NCBI GenBank assembly: GCA_903838675.1
Contig: CAILZI010000188.1
Coordinates: forward strand, 1 to 64,000
Source of the DNA: an uncultured Verrucomicrobiota bacterium
GTDB lineage: Bacteria; Verrucomicrobiota; Verrucomicrobiia; Verrucomicrobiales; Verrucomicrobiaceae
Reading direction: 5' to 3'
DNA length: 64,000 nucleotides
How positions within the stretch are numbered: position 1 is the stretch's first letter; the number at the start of each line of letters is the position of its first letter. The notes beneath the pieces were generated by a model. That model saw nothing but the letters and a program-made list of their open reading frames with translations, made no database searches and was not told where the DNA came from. The translations under genes and the position numbers were made by a program. Shown here in pieces: positions 34,628-45,299 of the stretch.

Positions 34628-36721
34628 ATGACACATACCACTACGACAGCAGCCCACCGGCGCATATTAGTCATCGATGACAACCGCTCAATTCATGATG
34701 ACTTTCGTAAGATCCTGGCACCCGTTAACACTGCAAATGACGCTCTTGAGGCGGCTGAAGCCGCGTTGTTTGGCAAGACGCTGCAGCCACAGACTGCCAC
34801 ACAAACTTTCACCATAGATGCCGCTTCCCAGGGGGAGGAGGGACTGCAGATGGTCAAACGCGCTCAGGCGGAAGGGCAGCCTTATGCCATGGCCTTTGTC
34901 GATGTCCGCATGCCGCCCGGATGGGACGGTATCGAAACGACCCGGCAGATCTGGCAGGTCTGCCCCGACATGCAGATCGTGATTTGCACCGCCTATGCGG
35001 ACTGCTGCTGGAGCGACGTTCAGGAGCAGATCAAGCCACGTGATCGCATGCTCATTTTAAAGAAGCCCTTCGACATCGTCGAAGTGCTGCAGTTGGCCAT
35101 TTCGCTTACGGAAAAATCACGGTTGCTGCTGGAATCCAAATCACATCTTCAAGACCTCGAAGAACGAGTGAAGCTGCGTACCCAGGAGCTGGAGGCCTCC
35201 AAGCTGGCGGCCCATGAAAAAGCATCTCTGCTCGAACTTTCCAGAGATGCCATTTTAGTCTGTGGGCTGGATCATCGCATCACCTATTGGAACAAGAGCG
35301 CAGAACGGCTTTATGGCTGGACTGCGTCTGAAGCACTCGGACGTCTGGTGACCGATATCAAAGACCAAAGTTCAGAAATTTTTCAGCAGGCGTGTGAAAA
35401 AGTCATTCAAACCGGGGAGTGGGACGGGGAACTGCAGCAGGTGGGCAAAGATGGTCGCAAGTTGACTGTGGAAGGGCGGTGGACCTTGCTGCGTGATGCC
35501 GCAGGCCAGCCACGAAGCATTCTGGTGATCAACACCGACATCACCGAGCGCAAAAAAGTCGAGGAACAGCTACTGCGAGCCCAGCGCATGGAAAGCCTGG
35601 GGACATTGGCGGGCGGAATCGCTCATGATCTTAACAATGCGCTGACTCCGATCATGATGTCCATCGAGCTGCTGAAACTGCATGAGCAGGATGCCCTGCG
35701 GATGGGGGTTCTCGCAACCATTGAAAACAGCGCCAGGCGTGGGGCGGACATGGTTCGCCAGGTGCTCTCATTTTCGCGCGGGGTTGAAGGGCAGCGCGTG
35801 GAGGTGCAGGCCGGTCATCTTCTTAAAGGGATTGAAAAAATCGCCAATGAAACCTTCCTCAAGAACATCCGGGTCAGCAGTGACATCCCGGCCAATCTCT
35901 GGATCGTTCAGGGAGATCCCACGCAGATTCATCAGATGCTGCTCAATCTGTGTGTCAACGCACGCGACGCCATGCCCAACGGCGGCACGTTGAAGCTCGG
36001 CGCTGTCAATCATCTGCTGGATGAGCAATGCGCCACGATGATTGCCGGAGCAAAACCCGGCCCTTATCTCCTCATTGAGCTGGAAGATTCTGGCACAGGC
36101 ATGCCGGCTGAGGTGATCGATCGCATTTTCGAACCGTTTTTCACTACCAAGGAACTTGGCAAAGGCACCGGGCTGGGGCTGTCCTCAGCACTGGCCATCA
36201 TTAAAAGCCATCAAGGTTTCATCCGGGTCTCCAGTGAATTGGACAAAGGCTCCAAGTTTCAGGTCTATCTGCCCGCGCAGATGGCGGAAGGCGTGAGCAT
36301 TCCGCCCCCTGTGCAAACCGAGATGCCACGTGGCAATGGCGAACTCGTGCTCCTTATTGATGACGAGGAGCCCGTGCGGCACATCACGGGTCAGACCCTG
36401 GAGTCATTCGGCTATCGTGTGCTGCCTGCAGCTGACGGTGTCGAGGCATCCACCTTGTATGCTACTCACAAAGATCAAATCGCAGTGGTGTTGACTGATA
36501 TGATGATGCCAGTCATGGACGGGCCCGCGACGATTCAAGTGCTGATGCGCATGAATCCAAAAGTGCGCATCATTGCCGCCAGCGGCCTGAGCGTGAAAGA
36601 CATGGTGGCCAGAGCCACAAGCGCAGGCGTCACAAACTTCATTCCCAAACCTTACACGGCTGAAACTTTGCTAAGCATTCTTCATAAAGTGCTGCACTCG
36701 CAGCCCACCACCTCTCTCTAA
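34628..36721 (+). CDS. Soluble hybrid histidine kinase: REC-PAS-HisKA-HATPase-REC
   Basis: This 697-aa protein has no membrane helix. An N-terminal receiver (about 12-160, ILVIDDNRSIHDDF; acceptor Asp in FVDVRMPPGWDG; YADCCWS; LKKPFD) is followed by a coiled coil, a PAS domain (about 200-315, [30 protein letters not shown]), HisKA ([25 protein letters not shown], His about 333), an ATPase ([34 protein letters not shown]) and a C-terminal receiver (LLIDDEEPVRHI; Asp in [21 protein letters not shown]). The N-terminal receiver suits phosphotransfer from the kinase encoded just upstream. The core is strongly alike to those of the next two kinases. Confidence 0.92.
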   Translation: MTHTTTTAAHRRILVIDDNRSIHDDFRKILAPVNTANDALEAAEAALFGKTLQPQTATQTFTIDAASQGEEGLQMVKRAQAEGQPYAMAFVDVRMPPGWDGIETTRQIWQVCPDMQIVICTAYADCCWSDVQEQIKPRDRMLILKKPFDIVEVLQLAISLTEKSRLLLESKSHLQDLEERVKLRTQELEASKLAAHEKASLLELSRDAILVCGLDHRITYWNKSAERLYGWTASEALGRLVTDIKDQSSEIFQQACEKVIQTGEWDGELQQVGKDGRKLTVEGRWTLLRDAAGQPRSILVINTDITERKKVEEQLLRAQRMESLGTLAGGIAHDLNNALTPIMMSIELLKLHEQDALRMGVLATIENSARRGADMVRQVLSFSRGVEGQRVEVQAGHLLKGIEKIANETFLKNIRVSSDIPANLWIVQGDPTQIHQMLLNLCVNARDAMPNGGTLKLGAVNHLLDEQCATMIAGAKPGPYLLIELEDSGTGMPAEVIDRIFEPFFTTKELGKGTGLGLSSALAIIKSHQGFIRVSSELDKGSKFQVYLPAQMAEGVSIPPPVQTEMPRGNGELVLLIDDEEPVRHITGQTLESFGYRVLPAADGVEASTLYATHKDQIAVVLTDMMMPVMDGPATIQVLMRMNPKVRIIAASGLSVKDMVARATSAGVTNFIPKPYTAETLLSILHKVLHSQPTTSL

Positions 36722-36785
36722 GCGGATGAATCTCAATTCCATGTCAAAGTTTGCGGCGGCTTCACGTTCGAACCCGGCTTGAAGC

Positions 36786-39700
36786 ATGAACGAAGCGCTT
36801 TTCAACATTCCCGGTTTTTTTCCCACTTGCGCCATGTCACAGGAGGCGAGTGTGATCTCACTGGTGCGGCGCTTTTATTCCCTGAATTCATTTGGGCGGG
36901 CTTTTTTTGGAATTCTCCATCACAGATTTTTTACTCTCCTGCTGTTTTCTTTTTTTCTCTTTTCCCTGAAGGTGTCTGGGCAGGAATCAGCCATTCCCCA
37001 TACCATCAGAGTGGTGACGGATGACAATTTCCCCCCCTATGTTTTCAGGGACAATGAAGGAAAGCTTCAGGGAATCATAGTCGATCAATGGCGTGTTTGG
37101 GAAAAGCGAACGGGAGTCACCGCTGAGATTCATGGCATGGACTGGAACGATGCCGTTCGCCGGATGAAAGAGGGGGAGTTCGATGTCATCGACGCGATGT
37201 TTAAAACACCGGAGCGCACTGCCTATCTCGATTTCGGGAAGCAATACACCACCATCGAAGTCTCCATCTTTTTCCGTTCCTCCATCGCAGGCATCAACAA
37301 CTTGTCTTCCCTCCGGGGGTTTCCCGTTGCAGCCAAACTGGGTGACACGGTGGTCAAGCTGCTGCAGGAAAATAAAATCACCCCCATGTTGTTGTACAAC
37401 AACTACGAGGCCATCATCACCGCGGCCAATGAGCGCAAGGTGAACGTCTTCGTCGTGGACAAGCCGCCTGCTCAATATTTCCTGCAAAAGCTGGGTATTG
37501 AGTCTGAGTTCAGGATGTCCGACCCCGTCACCATCGGGGAGTTTCATCGGGCGGTTCGCAAAGGCAGCACGAAGCTTCTGCAGTTGGTTGAAAAGGGGTT
37601 TGAAGATGTGGGTGCGAAGGAGCTTTCCTTGATCGATAAAAAATGGTTTGGGCAGACTCTGGACAGGCATCCTTATCTGCGCAGCCTTGGATATGCCGCA
37701 TTGGCCGCAGTCTCCTTGGTGACGATGCTGGTTGGATTGAACTGGATGCTCGCGGGACAGGTCAGAGTGCGCACTCGAGCGCTTCAGGAGAGGGAGGAGC
37801 AGTTGCGCCTCTGCGTCAAACACAGCCCGGCCGCCATCGCCATGCTTGATCGTAACATGAAGTATCTGGTGGTCAGTCTGCGTTGGATGAATGACTATCG
37901 TCTGGGTGAACAGTCAGTCACAGGACGCAGCCATTATGACGTGTTTCCCGAAGTGCCGGCTCACTGGATCGAGATCCACCGCCGCTGCCTGGCTGGTGCC
38001 GTAGAAAAAAATGAAGATGAAAAGTTCGTCCGGGCGGATGGTTCCATCGACTGGATCCGCTGGGAAATTCGGCCATGGCATCAGGCAGACGGCACGATCG
38101 GCGGCATCATCATTTTTTCAGAGGACATCACCACTCGGAAGCAGGCAGAGCTGGCGCTGCTCGCCAGTGAGGCCGAGTTCCGAACACTTATTGAATCAGC
38201 TTCTGACGGCATCTTGGTTTCGAACACTGCAGGGCGTCTTCTCGAAGCAAACGCGGCAGTCTGCCAGATGCTGGGCTACACGCGTGAGGAGCTCAGGCGG
38301 ATGGGTTTTGTCGATATCGTTGCTTCGGGTGAAATGGTGCGGATTCTGCCCGAAGTAGCGCAGTTGAGTGAAGGCGAAGTGGCGCGGAGTGAATGGTTGT
38401 GCCGTCGAAAGGACGGAACCCAGTTTCCCGCTGAAGTCGGTTCAACGATCCTTCCTGACGGTCGTCTGCAGTGCATCATGCGTGACATCACACAGCGCAA
38501 GATGGACGAAGAAAAAATCCGTGAGCAGGCTTCTCTCTTGGACAAGGCGCGTGACGCCATCATTGTATGCGGGCCGGAAGAGCACCGCATTCTGTATTGG
38601 AACCGCAGTGCCGAACGTCTATATGGCTGGCAGGCCGGCGAGGTGCTGGATCATTCATTAATGGACTTGCTCAACCGTGATCCAATACAGTTTCTTGCTG
38701 TGATGAAAGCTGTCAAGGCGCAGGGAGAGTGGGCCGGTGAAATGCAGCAGTACGACAAAGATGGTCGTCTCGTGATTGTGGAATCACGGTGGACCCTCAT
38801 CAAGGATGCCCAGGGCCGCCCCAAGTCCATCCTCTCCATCAATACCGACATCACCGAACGAAAAAAGCTGGAGCAGCAGTTTTTGCGTTCGCAGCGCATG
38901 GAGAGCATTGGCACGCTGGCGGGTGGTATCGCCCACGATCTAAACAACGTGCTGGCCCCCATCATGATGTCCATTGAACTTTTAAAGATGCAGGAGAGGA
39001 GTGCGCAAAAGCAGGACATTCTTGCCACCATTGAATGCAGCGCCAAGCGCGGAGCGGATCTGGTGAAGCAAGTTCTCTCCTTTGCCAGAGGTGTGGAAGG
39101 GAAGCAGCTGGCCGTGCAGGTCGGGCACCTGCTCAAGGAGGTCGAAAAGATCACCAACGAGACCTTTTTGAAAAGCATCCAGGTTCGTTGTGAAATTCCA
39201 GCGCCATTGTGGGTCGTTCAGGGGGATCCCACGCAGATTCATCAGGTGCTGCTCAATCTTTGTGTGAACGCACGTGATGCCATGCCCAACGGCGGCCGGT
39301 TGAAACTGTCCGCCGTAAACCTGGTGATGGATGGACAATGTGCAGCAATGATTGCCGGTGCGAAGCCTGGTCAGTATCTTCACATTCAGGTTGAAGACAA
39401 TGGCACTGGCATGCCACCTGAAGTGATCGAACGCATTTTTGAGCCCTTTTTTACGACCAAAGAGCTGGGCAAAGGAACCGGTCTTGGACTGTCCTCTGTT
39501 ATGGCCATCGTCAAAAGCCATCACGGCTTCCTGAGGGTGGAGAGTGAACTGGGCAAAGGCACCACGTTTCACATTTATCTGCCGGCACACCTGTCAGAGA
39601 ATGCTGAAGTTGAGGCGGTGGTGCAGGGTGAATTGCCGCGCGGCAACGGTGAACTGGTGCTGGTGGTGGATGATGAGGCGGCCGTCCAGCAAATCACCAA

Positions 39701-40025
39701 GCAGACCTTGGAAACTTTTGGGTACCGTGTTTTGCTCGCAGCGGATGGTGCTGAGGCAGTTTCCCTTTATTCCAAGTATCGTTCCGAAGTCGCAATTGTA
39801 CTCACTGACATGATGATGCCCGTGATGGATGGGCCGGCCACCATTCAGGTGCTCATGCGGATGAATTCTGAGATCTGCATCGTAGCTGCCAGCGGAATGA
39901 ATGCCGCCGGCATGGAAGAAAAAGCAGCCAACGCTGGCGTTAAAAATTTCATCCCCAAACCTTACACCGCAGAAACCTTGCTCAAAACGCTGGATGCGGT
40001 GCTCCATAAGCAGCTCGCCTCATAA
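36786..40025 (+). CDS. Hybrid histidine kinase with periplasmic SBP_bac_3 sensor and three PAS domains
   Basis: This 1079-aa protein has a signal/membrane segment (about 46-66, [19 protein letters not shown]), a periplasmic SBP_bac_3 (Venus flytrap) domain, about 70-285 ([30 protein letters not shown] ... [20 protein letters not shown]), a membrane helix ([22 protein letters not shown], about 297-320), PAS domains at about 335-455, 456-575 and 576-697, HisKA (His about 716), HATPase and receiver (Asp about 1008, [11 protein letters not shown]). This is the BvgS/EvgS-like layout, where small molecules such as amino acids or other solutes may be sensed; the ligand is unknown. The start is uncertain because signal sequence begins only after about 45 residues. 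Confidence 0.92.
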   Translation: MNEALFNIPGFFPTCAMSQEASVISLVRRFYSLNSFGRAFFGILHHRFFTLLLFSFFLFSLKVSGQESAIPHTIRVVTDDNFPPYVFRDNEGKLQGIIVDQWRVWEKRTGVTAEIHGMDWNDAVRRMKEGEFDVIDAMFKTPERTAYLDFGKQYTTIEVSIFFRSSIAGINNLSSLRGFPVAAKLGDTVVKLLQENKITPMLLYNNYEAIITAANERKVNVFVVDKPPAQYFLQKLGIESEFRMSDPVTIGEFHRAVRKGSTKLLQLVEKGFEDVGAKELSLIDKKWFGQTLDRHPYLRSLGYAALAAVSLVTMLVGLNWMLAGQVRVRTRALQEREEQLRLCVKHSPAAIAMLDRNMKYLVVSLRWMNDYRLGEQSVTGRSHYDVFPEVPAHWIEIHRRCLAGAVEKNEDEKFVRADGSIDWIRWEIRPWHQADGTIGGIIIFSEDITTRKQAELALLASEAEFRTLIESASDGILVSNTAGRLLEANAAVCQMLGYTREELRRMGFVDIVASGEMVRILPEVAQLSEGEVARSEWLCRRKDGTQFPAEVGSTILPDGRLQCIMRDITQRKMDEEKIREQASLLDKARDAIIVCGPEEHRILYWNRSAERLYGWQAGEVLDHSLMDLLNRDPIQFLAVMKAVKAQGEWAGEMQQYDKDGRLVIVESRWTLIKDAQGRPKSILSINTDITERKKLEQQFLRSQRMESIGTLAGGIAHDLNNVLAPIMMSIELLKMQERSAQKQDILATIECSAKRGADLVKQVLSFARGVEGKQLAVQVGHLLKEVEKITNETFLKSIQVRCEIPAPLWVVQGDPTQIHQVLLNLCVNARDAMPNGGRLKLSAVNLVMDGQCAAMIAGAKPGQYLHIQVEDNGTGMPPEVIERIFEPFFTTKELGKGTGLGLSSVMAIVKSHHGFLRVESELGKGTTFHIYLPAHLSENAEVEAVVQGELPRGNGELVLVVDDEAAVQQITKQTLETFGYRVLLAADGAEAVSLYSKYRSEVAIVLTDMMMPVMDGPATIQVLMRMNSEICIVAASGMNAAGMEEKAANAGVKNFIPKPYTAETLLKTLDAVLHKQLAS

Positions 40026-40161
40026 TGGAACCTTCGGCAAACGTTAGTAAAAAATCGCCTAAGTCCATCATCGCTTTGATGCTCAAAGCGTTAGACTCCA
40101 AGAGATTGATGAGGCATTTTGTTCGACATGAATTTTTACACGCTCTAGTAAAAGGTGCAGC

Positions 40162-43100
40162 ATGTTGGAAACGTCCTTTATTGCAGCCAATCAAGCTGAG
40201 ACTTGTACGATAAAACAAGCGAATTGCCTGACCTCCGGACGCAAAAATCCGAAGGCACAGAGAGAAGAGAAGCGGAGCTGGTGTGTCTGCAAAAATGCCC
40301 AAACAGCCAAGTTAGGTTTGCATCGTATTCTCGGAATCCTCACCTGCTTTTTGCTAGCCTGTTTTGGGATTCATGCCGCAGGGCAGCAGCCTGCTCCGCT
40401 CCGCAAGATCAGCGTGGTGTTGGATGACAATTTCCCTCCCTATGTTTTCAGGGACAGCACCGGAAACCTGCAGGGCATCATCATCGATCAATGGCGCGTC
40501 TGGGAAAAAAAGACAGGAGTCACCGCCGAGATTCAGGGCATGGACTGGGGCAAGGCCGTGGAGCGGATGAAAGCTGGTGAATTCGATGTCATCGACACCG
40601 TTTTCCAGACCTCAGAACGCTCGGCATACCTGGATTTTTCGCGGCCTTACGCCACTCTCCAGGTCCCCATCTTCTTTCGTACAACGATTGCAGGAATCAC
40701 TGATCTGGCCTCGCTGAAGGGGTTTCCAGTCGCGGCAAAAACAGGCGATGCGACAGCACTGATGTTGCAGGCCAGGGGGATCGCCCCGCTCCTGCTGTAC
40801 AACAACTACGAGGCCATCATCACAGCCGCACGTGAACGAAAGGTAAATGTCTTTGTCGTGGACAAGCCCCCCGCGCTGTACTTCCTCCACAAGCAGGGTA
40901 TTGAGTCGGAGTTCAGGATGACCGAGCCCATCAACAACGGAGAGTTTCATCGTGCGGTTCACAAAGGAAATTCCAGTCTCCTGCAGCTGATTGAGAAGGG
41001 CTTCGACGATGTGGGAAAGACAGAGTTTTCACGGATCGAAAAAAAATGGTTTGGGCAGACCTTGGGCGGCTCTCGATATCTACGCTATATCGGCTACGGT
41101 GCTCTGGGGGGCGTTGCGTTGATGGCCCTTCTCGTTGGCTGGAATTGGTTTCTGGCCGGGCAGGTGAAAAAGCGCACCAGGTCCTTGCGGGAGCGTGAGG
41201 AGCAGTTGCGGTTGTACACGCAGCACAGTCCTGCGGCCATCGCCATGCTTGATCGCGACATGAAGTATCTGGTGGTCAGCCGCCGCTGGATGGAAGATTA
41301 CCGCCTCGGCACCCAGTCAATTGTGGGTCGCAGCCATTACGAGGTCTTTCCTGAAACTCCTCCCCACTGGTTTGAAATCCATCAGCGGTGTCTGACAGGT
41401 GAAGTCGTTAAGTGCGATGAGGAAGCCTTTCTGCGGATGGATGGCCGGACAGACTGGATTCGTTGGGAGATCCAGCCTTGGCGTCAGGCAGATGATTCCA
41501 TTGGTGGCATCATCATGTTCACAGAAGACATCACTGCGCGCAAACAAGCCATGGAGATGCTTCGAGAGGGGGAAACGCGCTTGATCAAGGCCTTTCGCAG
41601 CAGTCCCGTCGCTTTGACTATTGGTCGCATGCGTGATCAGCGGATCGTGGAGGTCAATGATGCGTTCTCCAGCCTCTTGGGATGGACGCGTGAGGAAGCT
41701 GTGGATCGCTCCATGCTTGATCTGGAGGTCTTTGATGAAACCGTCGCTGCACTGCTTCGCAAGACCCTCGATGAAAAACGTTCTATCCGCGACATGGAAC
41801 TCGCGCTCCGTGCACGCAATGGCGACTCCCTCCATGTCATTGCCAGCATGGAAACCATCGAATTTCAGGGCGAGCCGCATGTGGTGGCGACTTTCGTGGA
41901 CATTACCGGACGTAAACGCACAGCGGCAGCTTTGTCTCAGGTGAGCGCCGACCTCGGGCGCGCTCAAGCGATCAGCCATATTGGCAGCTGGGAATTCACC
42001 ACGGCAGACGGCAGCATCAAGTGGTCGGACGAACTCTACCGGATCTTTGGGCTGCAGCCACAGTCGATCATGCTTAATTACGCACGGTTGCGAGAGATGA
42101 TTCATCCAGACGACCGCGGTCGACATGACAGCTACCATGCAAAACTGACCGCCTCGCAGCCAGGCACGGTCATCGCGCCATTTGAATACCGGGCACTGCG
42201 TAAGGACGGGCAGGTTGCTCACGTCCTGGTGAAAGTAGAGATTCGCTTTGATGATCAGGGCGCATCCATTTGCTATTTCGGCACCGTTCAGGACATCACC
42301 GAACGCAAACGGGCGGAGGAGGCGCTTCGTGAAAGCGAAGCCACCTTCGCTGCTGCCTTCGAGAGTGCCCCGATCGGCAAGGCTCTCGTGGCGCCCGACG
42401 GCCGCTTCCTGCGTGTCAACCGGGTGCTCTGCGAAATCGTCGGCTATTCAGAGGCAGAACTGCTGGCAGTGACCTTTCAGGACATCACCCACGCGGACGA
42501 CCTCGATCTTGATCTCGCCAACGTGCAGAAAATGCTCCGCCACGAGATCAAATCCTACCAGATGGAAAAGAGGTATCTCCATCGGCGTGGAGGTGTGGTG
42601 TGGATTCTTCTCACGGTTTCGATGGTGAATGACGAACAGGGATCTCCTGCGTTTTTTGTCTCCCAGATGCAGGACATCACCGACCGCAAAAAGGCGGAGC
42701 AGCGCATCCAGCAGCTCAACCGCCTCTATGCGATGTTGAGTGGCATCAATGAGATCATTGTGCGTGAAAAGAGCCCTGAGGCTATGCTGACCACGGCCTG
42801 CCGAATTGCGGTTGAAAAAGGTCTGTTTGGCATGGCGTGGATCGGTCTGCTGGATGCCGCAACGGGACGTCTGAAAATTGCCGCGCATGATGGTGCAACG
42901 AACGACTTGCTGGCGGAGCTTGAGTCTCTTGTCAATGGCACGCAGACCGGCCCTGGTTGCACCATAACTTTGCACGCGCTGCAGTCGGGCGAACACTCGA
43001 TTTGCAATGACATTGAGCATGATCCTGAGGCGGTCAGCTGGCGTGCCAATGCCTTGTGCAGAAACTACCTTTCCATGGCCTCCCTGCCTTTGAAGTCGGG

Positions 43101-45294
43101 AGACAAAATCATCGGAGTCTTCAACCTGTATGCTCATGCCGTGGAATTCTTTGATGCGGATGAGATGGCCTTGCTGGACGAACTGGCCATAGACATCAGT
43201 TTTGCTCTCGACATCAGTCGGCGTGAAGCTGAGCTGCGCGAAGCCGACAAGCGCTTCATCAAGCAGCGCAAGACTTTGATCGAACTAACACGCCACTGGG
43301 GCGGAGATGGTGAGGATGCCCTGCTGCTGCTGCGGAAAATCGCCGAAGGTGCCGCTCAAACCTTGAACGTCTCCCGTGTCAGCATCTGGCGCTACAATAG
43401 TGACAGATCTTCCATCAAATGCGTGGATTTGTTTGAGTGGGAGGAAGGACGGCACTCGTCTGGTCTGGAGCTTTCAGCCTCCACTCATCTTGCCTATTTT
43501 CGTGCATTGGTGGAACAGGAAATGATCGTAGCAGATGGCGCCGCCCAGAACCCCAGCACATCCGAGTTCTTGGAAGACTACCTGCTTCCTCATGGCATTC
43601 GGTCCTTGCTCGACGTGCCCATAGTCGTGGGCGGCTTCCGCACCGGCGTACTCTGCCTCGAACATGTCCGCACGCTTCGGGAATGGACTGCGGATGAGAA
43701 GACCTTTGCCCTGGCCATGTCTAATCTGGTGTCCTTGGCGCTGGAAGGTGTGGAACGCCGGCAGGCGGAGAATTCTCTGCGCGAGAGCGAGAAGCGGTTC
43801 CGCCAGTTTGCTGAAACCATCGAGGAGGTGTTCTGGATGACGGACCCCAGTGGCAGAGAAATGATCTACGTCAGTCCGGCATATGAAAAAATTTGGCATC
43901 GCACCTGCGCCAGCCTCTATGCAGATCCCCTCAGCTGGCTCGATCTGGTGCATCCCGAGGACCGGGAACGCATCGCTCAGGCGATGGCGATCAAGCGCTC
44001 ACAGGGCGAGTATGACGAAAGGTTCCGCATCCAGCGTGCTGACGGCACCCTTCGGTGGATTCATGACCGGGCCTTCCCTGTGCGCGATTCACATGGCAAC
44101 GTGCTGCGCATCGTCGGCACGGCGGAGGACATCACGGAAAGCAAACAGGTCGAATCTCAGCTGATGCGTTCGCAGCGTATGGAGAGCATTGGCACGCTGG
44201 CAGGTGGCATCGCGCACGATCTCAACAACGTGCTCACCCCCATCATGATGTCCATTGAGCTGCTCAAATTGCAGGAAACCAATGTGCGTCGGCTGAATAT
44301 TTTCACCACGATCGAGACCAGCGCCAGACGCGGTGCGGACATGGTGCAGCAGGTGCTCTCGTTTGCGCGGGGCGTGGAAGGGCGGCAGCTGGCCGTTCAG
44401 ATTGGGCGCTTGCTTCGGGAGATCGAAAAAATCGCCAACGAGACTTTTCTCAAAAACATCCAGGTGCGCAGCAAGATCCCAAAGGAATTGTGGGGCGTCC
44501 AGGGCGACCCGACGCAACTGCACCAAGTTTTGCTCAATCTCTGCGTCAACGCACGTGATGCCATGCCCAATGGCGGCATGCTCATGATCACCGCCAGCAA
44601 CGTGGTCCTTGACGAGCACAGTGGTGAACTGGGCACCGAGGCAAAGCCTGGACGTCATGTGCTCATCGAGGTCGAAGACACCGGCACAGGCATGCCCCCG
44701 GACGTAATGGAGCGCATTTACGAACCGTTTTTTACTACGAAAGAACTGGGCAAAGGCACCGGCCTGGGTTTGTCCACCTCGCTCGCCATCATCAAAGGTC
44801 ATAACGGCTTTTTGCGTGTGCAAAGCGAGATTGGGAAAGGGACAAAATTCCAGCTTTATCTCCCTGCAAATGATTCAGCAGACGTGCAGGAAGGTACTCC
44901 TGCCGAGACGGATTTGCCACGTGGCAATGGCGAACTGGTGCTGGTGGTTGATGATGAAGTCACTGTGCGGCAGATCATCAGGCAGACATTGGAAGCCTTC
45001 GGATACCGTGTTTTGTTGGCCGCTGATGGCGTCGAGGCCTCGACCTTGTTTACTACGCACCAGGCAGAAATAGCCGTGGTGCTCACCGATATGATGATGC
45101 CCGTCATGGATGGGCTGGCAACCATTCAGGTACTGATGCGCATGAATCCGCTGGTGCGCATCATCGCAGCCAGCGGCTTGAGCATCAAAGACATGGTCGC
45201 CAAGGCAATGGGGGCCGGGGTGAAACACTTCATCCCGAAACCATACTCTGCCGAAACCCTGCTTAAGTCCCTGTCTCAGGTGCTCAAGGCCTAG
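40162..45294 (+). CDS. Large hybrid histidine kinase: SBP_bac_3, PAS and GAF array, HisKA, HATPase, REC
   Basis: At 1710 aa this is the largest kinase in the window. An AAGGTG ribosome-binding site lies just before ATG 40162. The order is: a membrane segment (ILGILTCFLLACFGIHAAG), SBP_bac_3 domain (about 85-305, [30 protein letters not shown]), membrane helix (about 307-330), PAS at about 345-465, 470-590, 600-715 and 720-850, two GAF domains (about 860-1010 and 1035-1180), a fifth PAS (about 1205-1320, MTDPSGREMIYVSPAYEKIWHRTCASLY), HisKA ([25 protein letters not shown], His about 1350), HATPase and receiver ([18 protein letters not shown]). The sensor and kinase ends are close relatives of those in the previous gene, while the middle has extra PAS/GAF modules, as if inserted after duplication. 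Confidence 0.92.
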   Translation: MLETSFIAANQAETCTIKQANCLTSGRKNPKAQREEKRSWCVCKNAQTAKLGLHRILGILTCFLLACFGIHAAGQQPAPLRKISVVLDDNFPPYVFRDSTGNLQGIIIDQWRVWEKKTGVTAEIQGMDWGKAVERMKAGEFDVIDTVFQTSERSAYLDFSRPYATLQVPIFFRTTIAGITDLASLKGFPVAAKTGDATALMLQARGIAPLLLYNNYEAIITAARERKVNVFVVDKPPALYFLHKQGIESEFRMTEPINNGEFHRAVHKGNSSLLQLIEKGFDDVGKTEFSRIEKKWFGQTLGGSRYLRYIGYGALGGVALMALLVGWNWFLAGQVKKRTRSLREREEQLRLYTQHSPAAIAMLDRDMKYLVVSRRWMEDYRLGTQSIVGRSHYEVFPETPPHWFEIHQRCLTGEVVKCDEEAFLRMDGRTDWIRWEIQPWRQADDSIGGIIMFTEDITARKQAMEMLREGETRLIKAFRSSPVALTIGRMRDQRIVEVNDAFSSLLGWTREEAVDRSMLDLEVFDETVAALLRKTLDEKRSIRDMELALRARNGDSLHVIASMETIEFQGEPHVVATFVDITGRKRTAAALSQVSADLGRAQAISHIGSWEFTTADGSIKWSDELYRIFGLQPQSIMLNYARLREMIHPDDRGRHDSYHAKLTASQPGTVIAPFEYRALRKDGQVAHVLVKVEIRFDDQGASICYFGTVQDITERKRAEEALRESEATFAAAFESAPIGKALVAPDGRFLRVNRVLCEIVGYSEAELLAVTFQDITHADDLDLDLANVQKMLRHEIKSYQMEKRYLHRRGGVVWILLTVSMVNDEQGSPAFFVSQMQDITDRKKAEQRIQQLNRLYAMLSGINEIIVREKSPEAMLTTACRIAVEKGLFGMAWIGLLDAATGRLKIAAHDGATNDLLAELESLVNGTQTGPGCTITLHALQSGEHSICNDIEHDPEAVSWRANALCRNYLSMASLPLKSGDKIIGVFNLYAHAVEFFDADEMALLDELAIDISFALDISRREAELREADKRFIKQRKTLIELTRHWGGDGEDALLLLRKIAEGAAQTLNVSRVSIWRYNSDRSSIKCVDLFEWEEGRHSSGLELSASTHLAYFRALVEQEMIVADGAAQNPSTSEFLEDYLLPHGIRSLLDVPIVVGGFRTGVLCLEHVRTLREWTADEKTFALAMSNLVSLALEGVERRQAENSLRESEKRFRQFAETIEEVFWMTDPSGREMIYVSPAYEKIWHRTCASLYADPLSWLDLVHPEDRERIAQAMAIKRSQGEYDERFRIQRADGTLRWIHDRAFPVRDSHGNVLRIVGTAEDITESKQVESQLMRSQRMESIGTLAGGIAHDLNNVLTPIMMSIELLKLQETNVRRLNIFTTIETSARRGADMVQQVLSFARGVEGRQLAVQIGRLLREIEKIANETFLKNIQVRSKIPKELWGVQGDPTQLHQVLLNLCVNARDAMPNGGMLMITASNVVLDEHSGELGTEAKPGRHVLIEVEDTGTGMPPDVMERIYEPFFTTKELGKGTGLGLSTSLAIIKGHNGFLRVQSEIGKGTKFQLYLPANDSADVQEGTPAETDLPRGNGELVLVVDDEVTVRQIIRQTLEAFGYRVLLAADGVEASTLFTTHQAEIAVVLTDMMMPVMDGLATIQVLMRMNPLVRIIAASGLSIKDMVAKAMGAGVKHFIPKPYSAETLLKSLSQVLKA

Positions 45295-45299
45295 CCACT

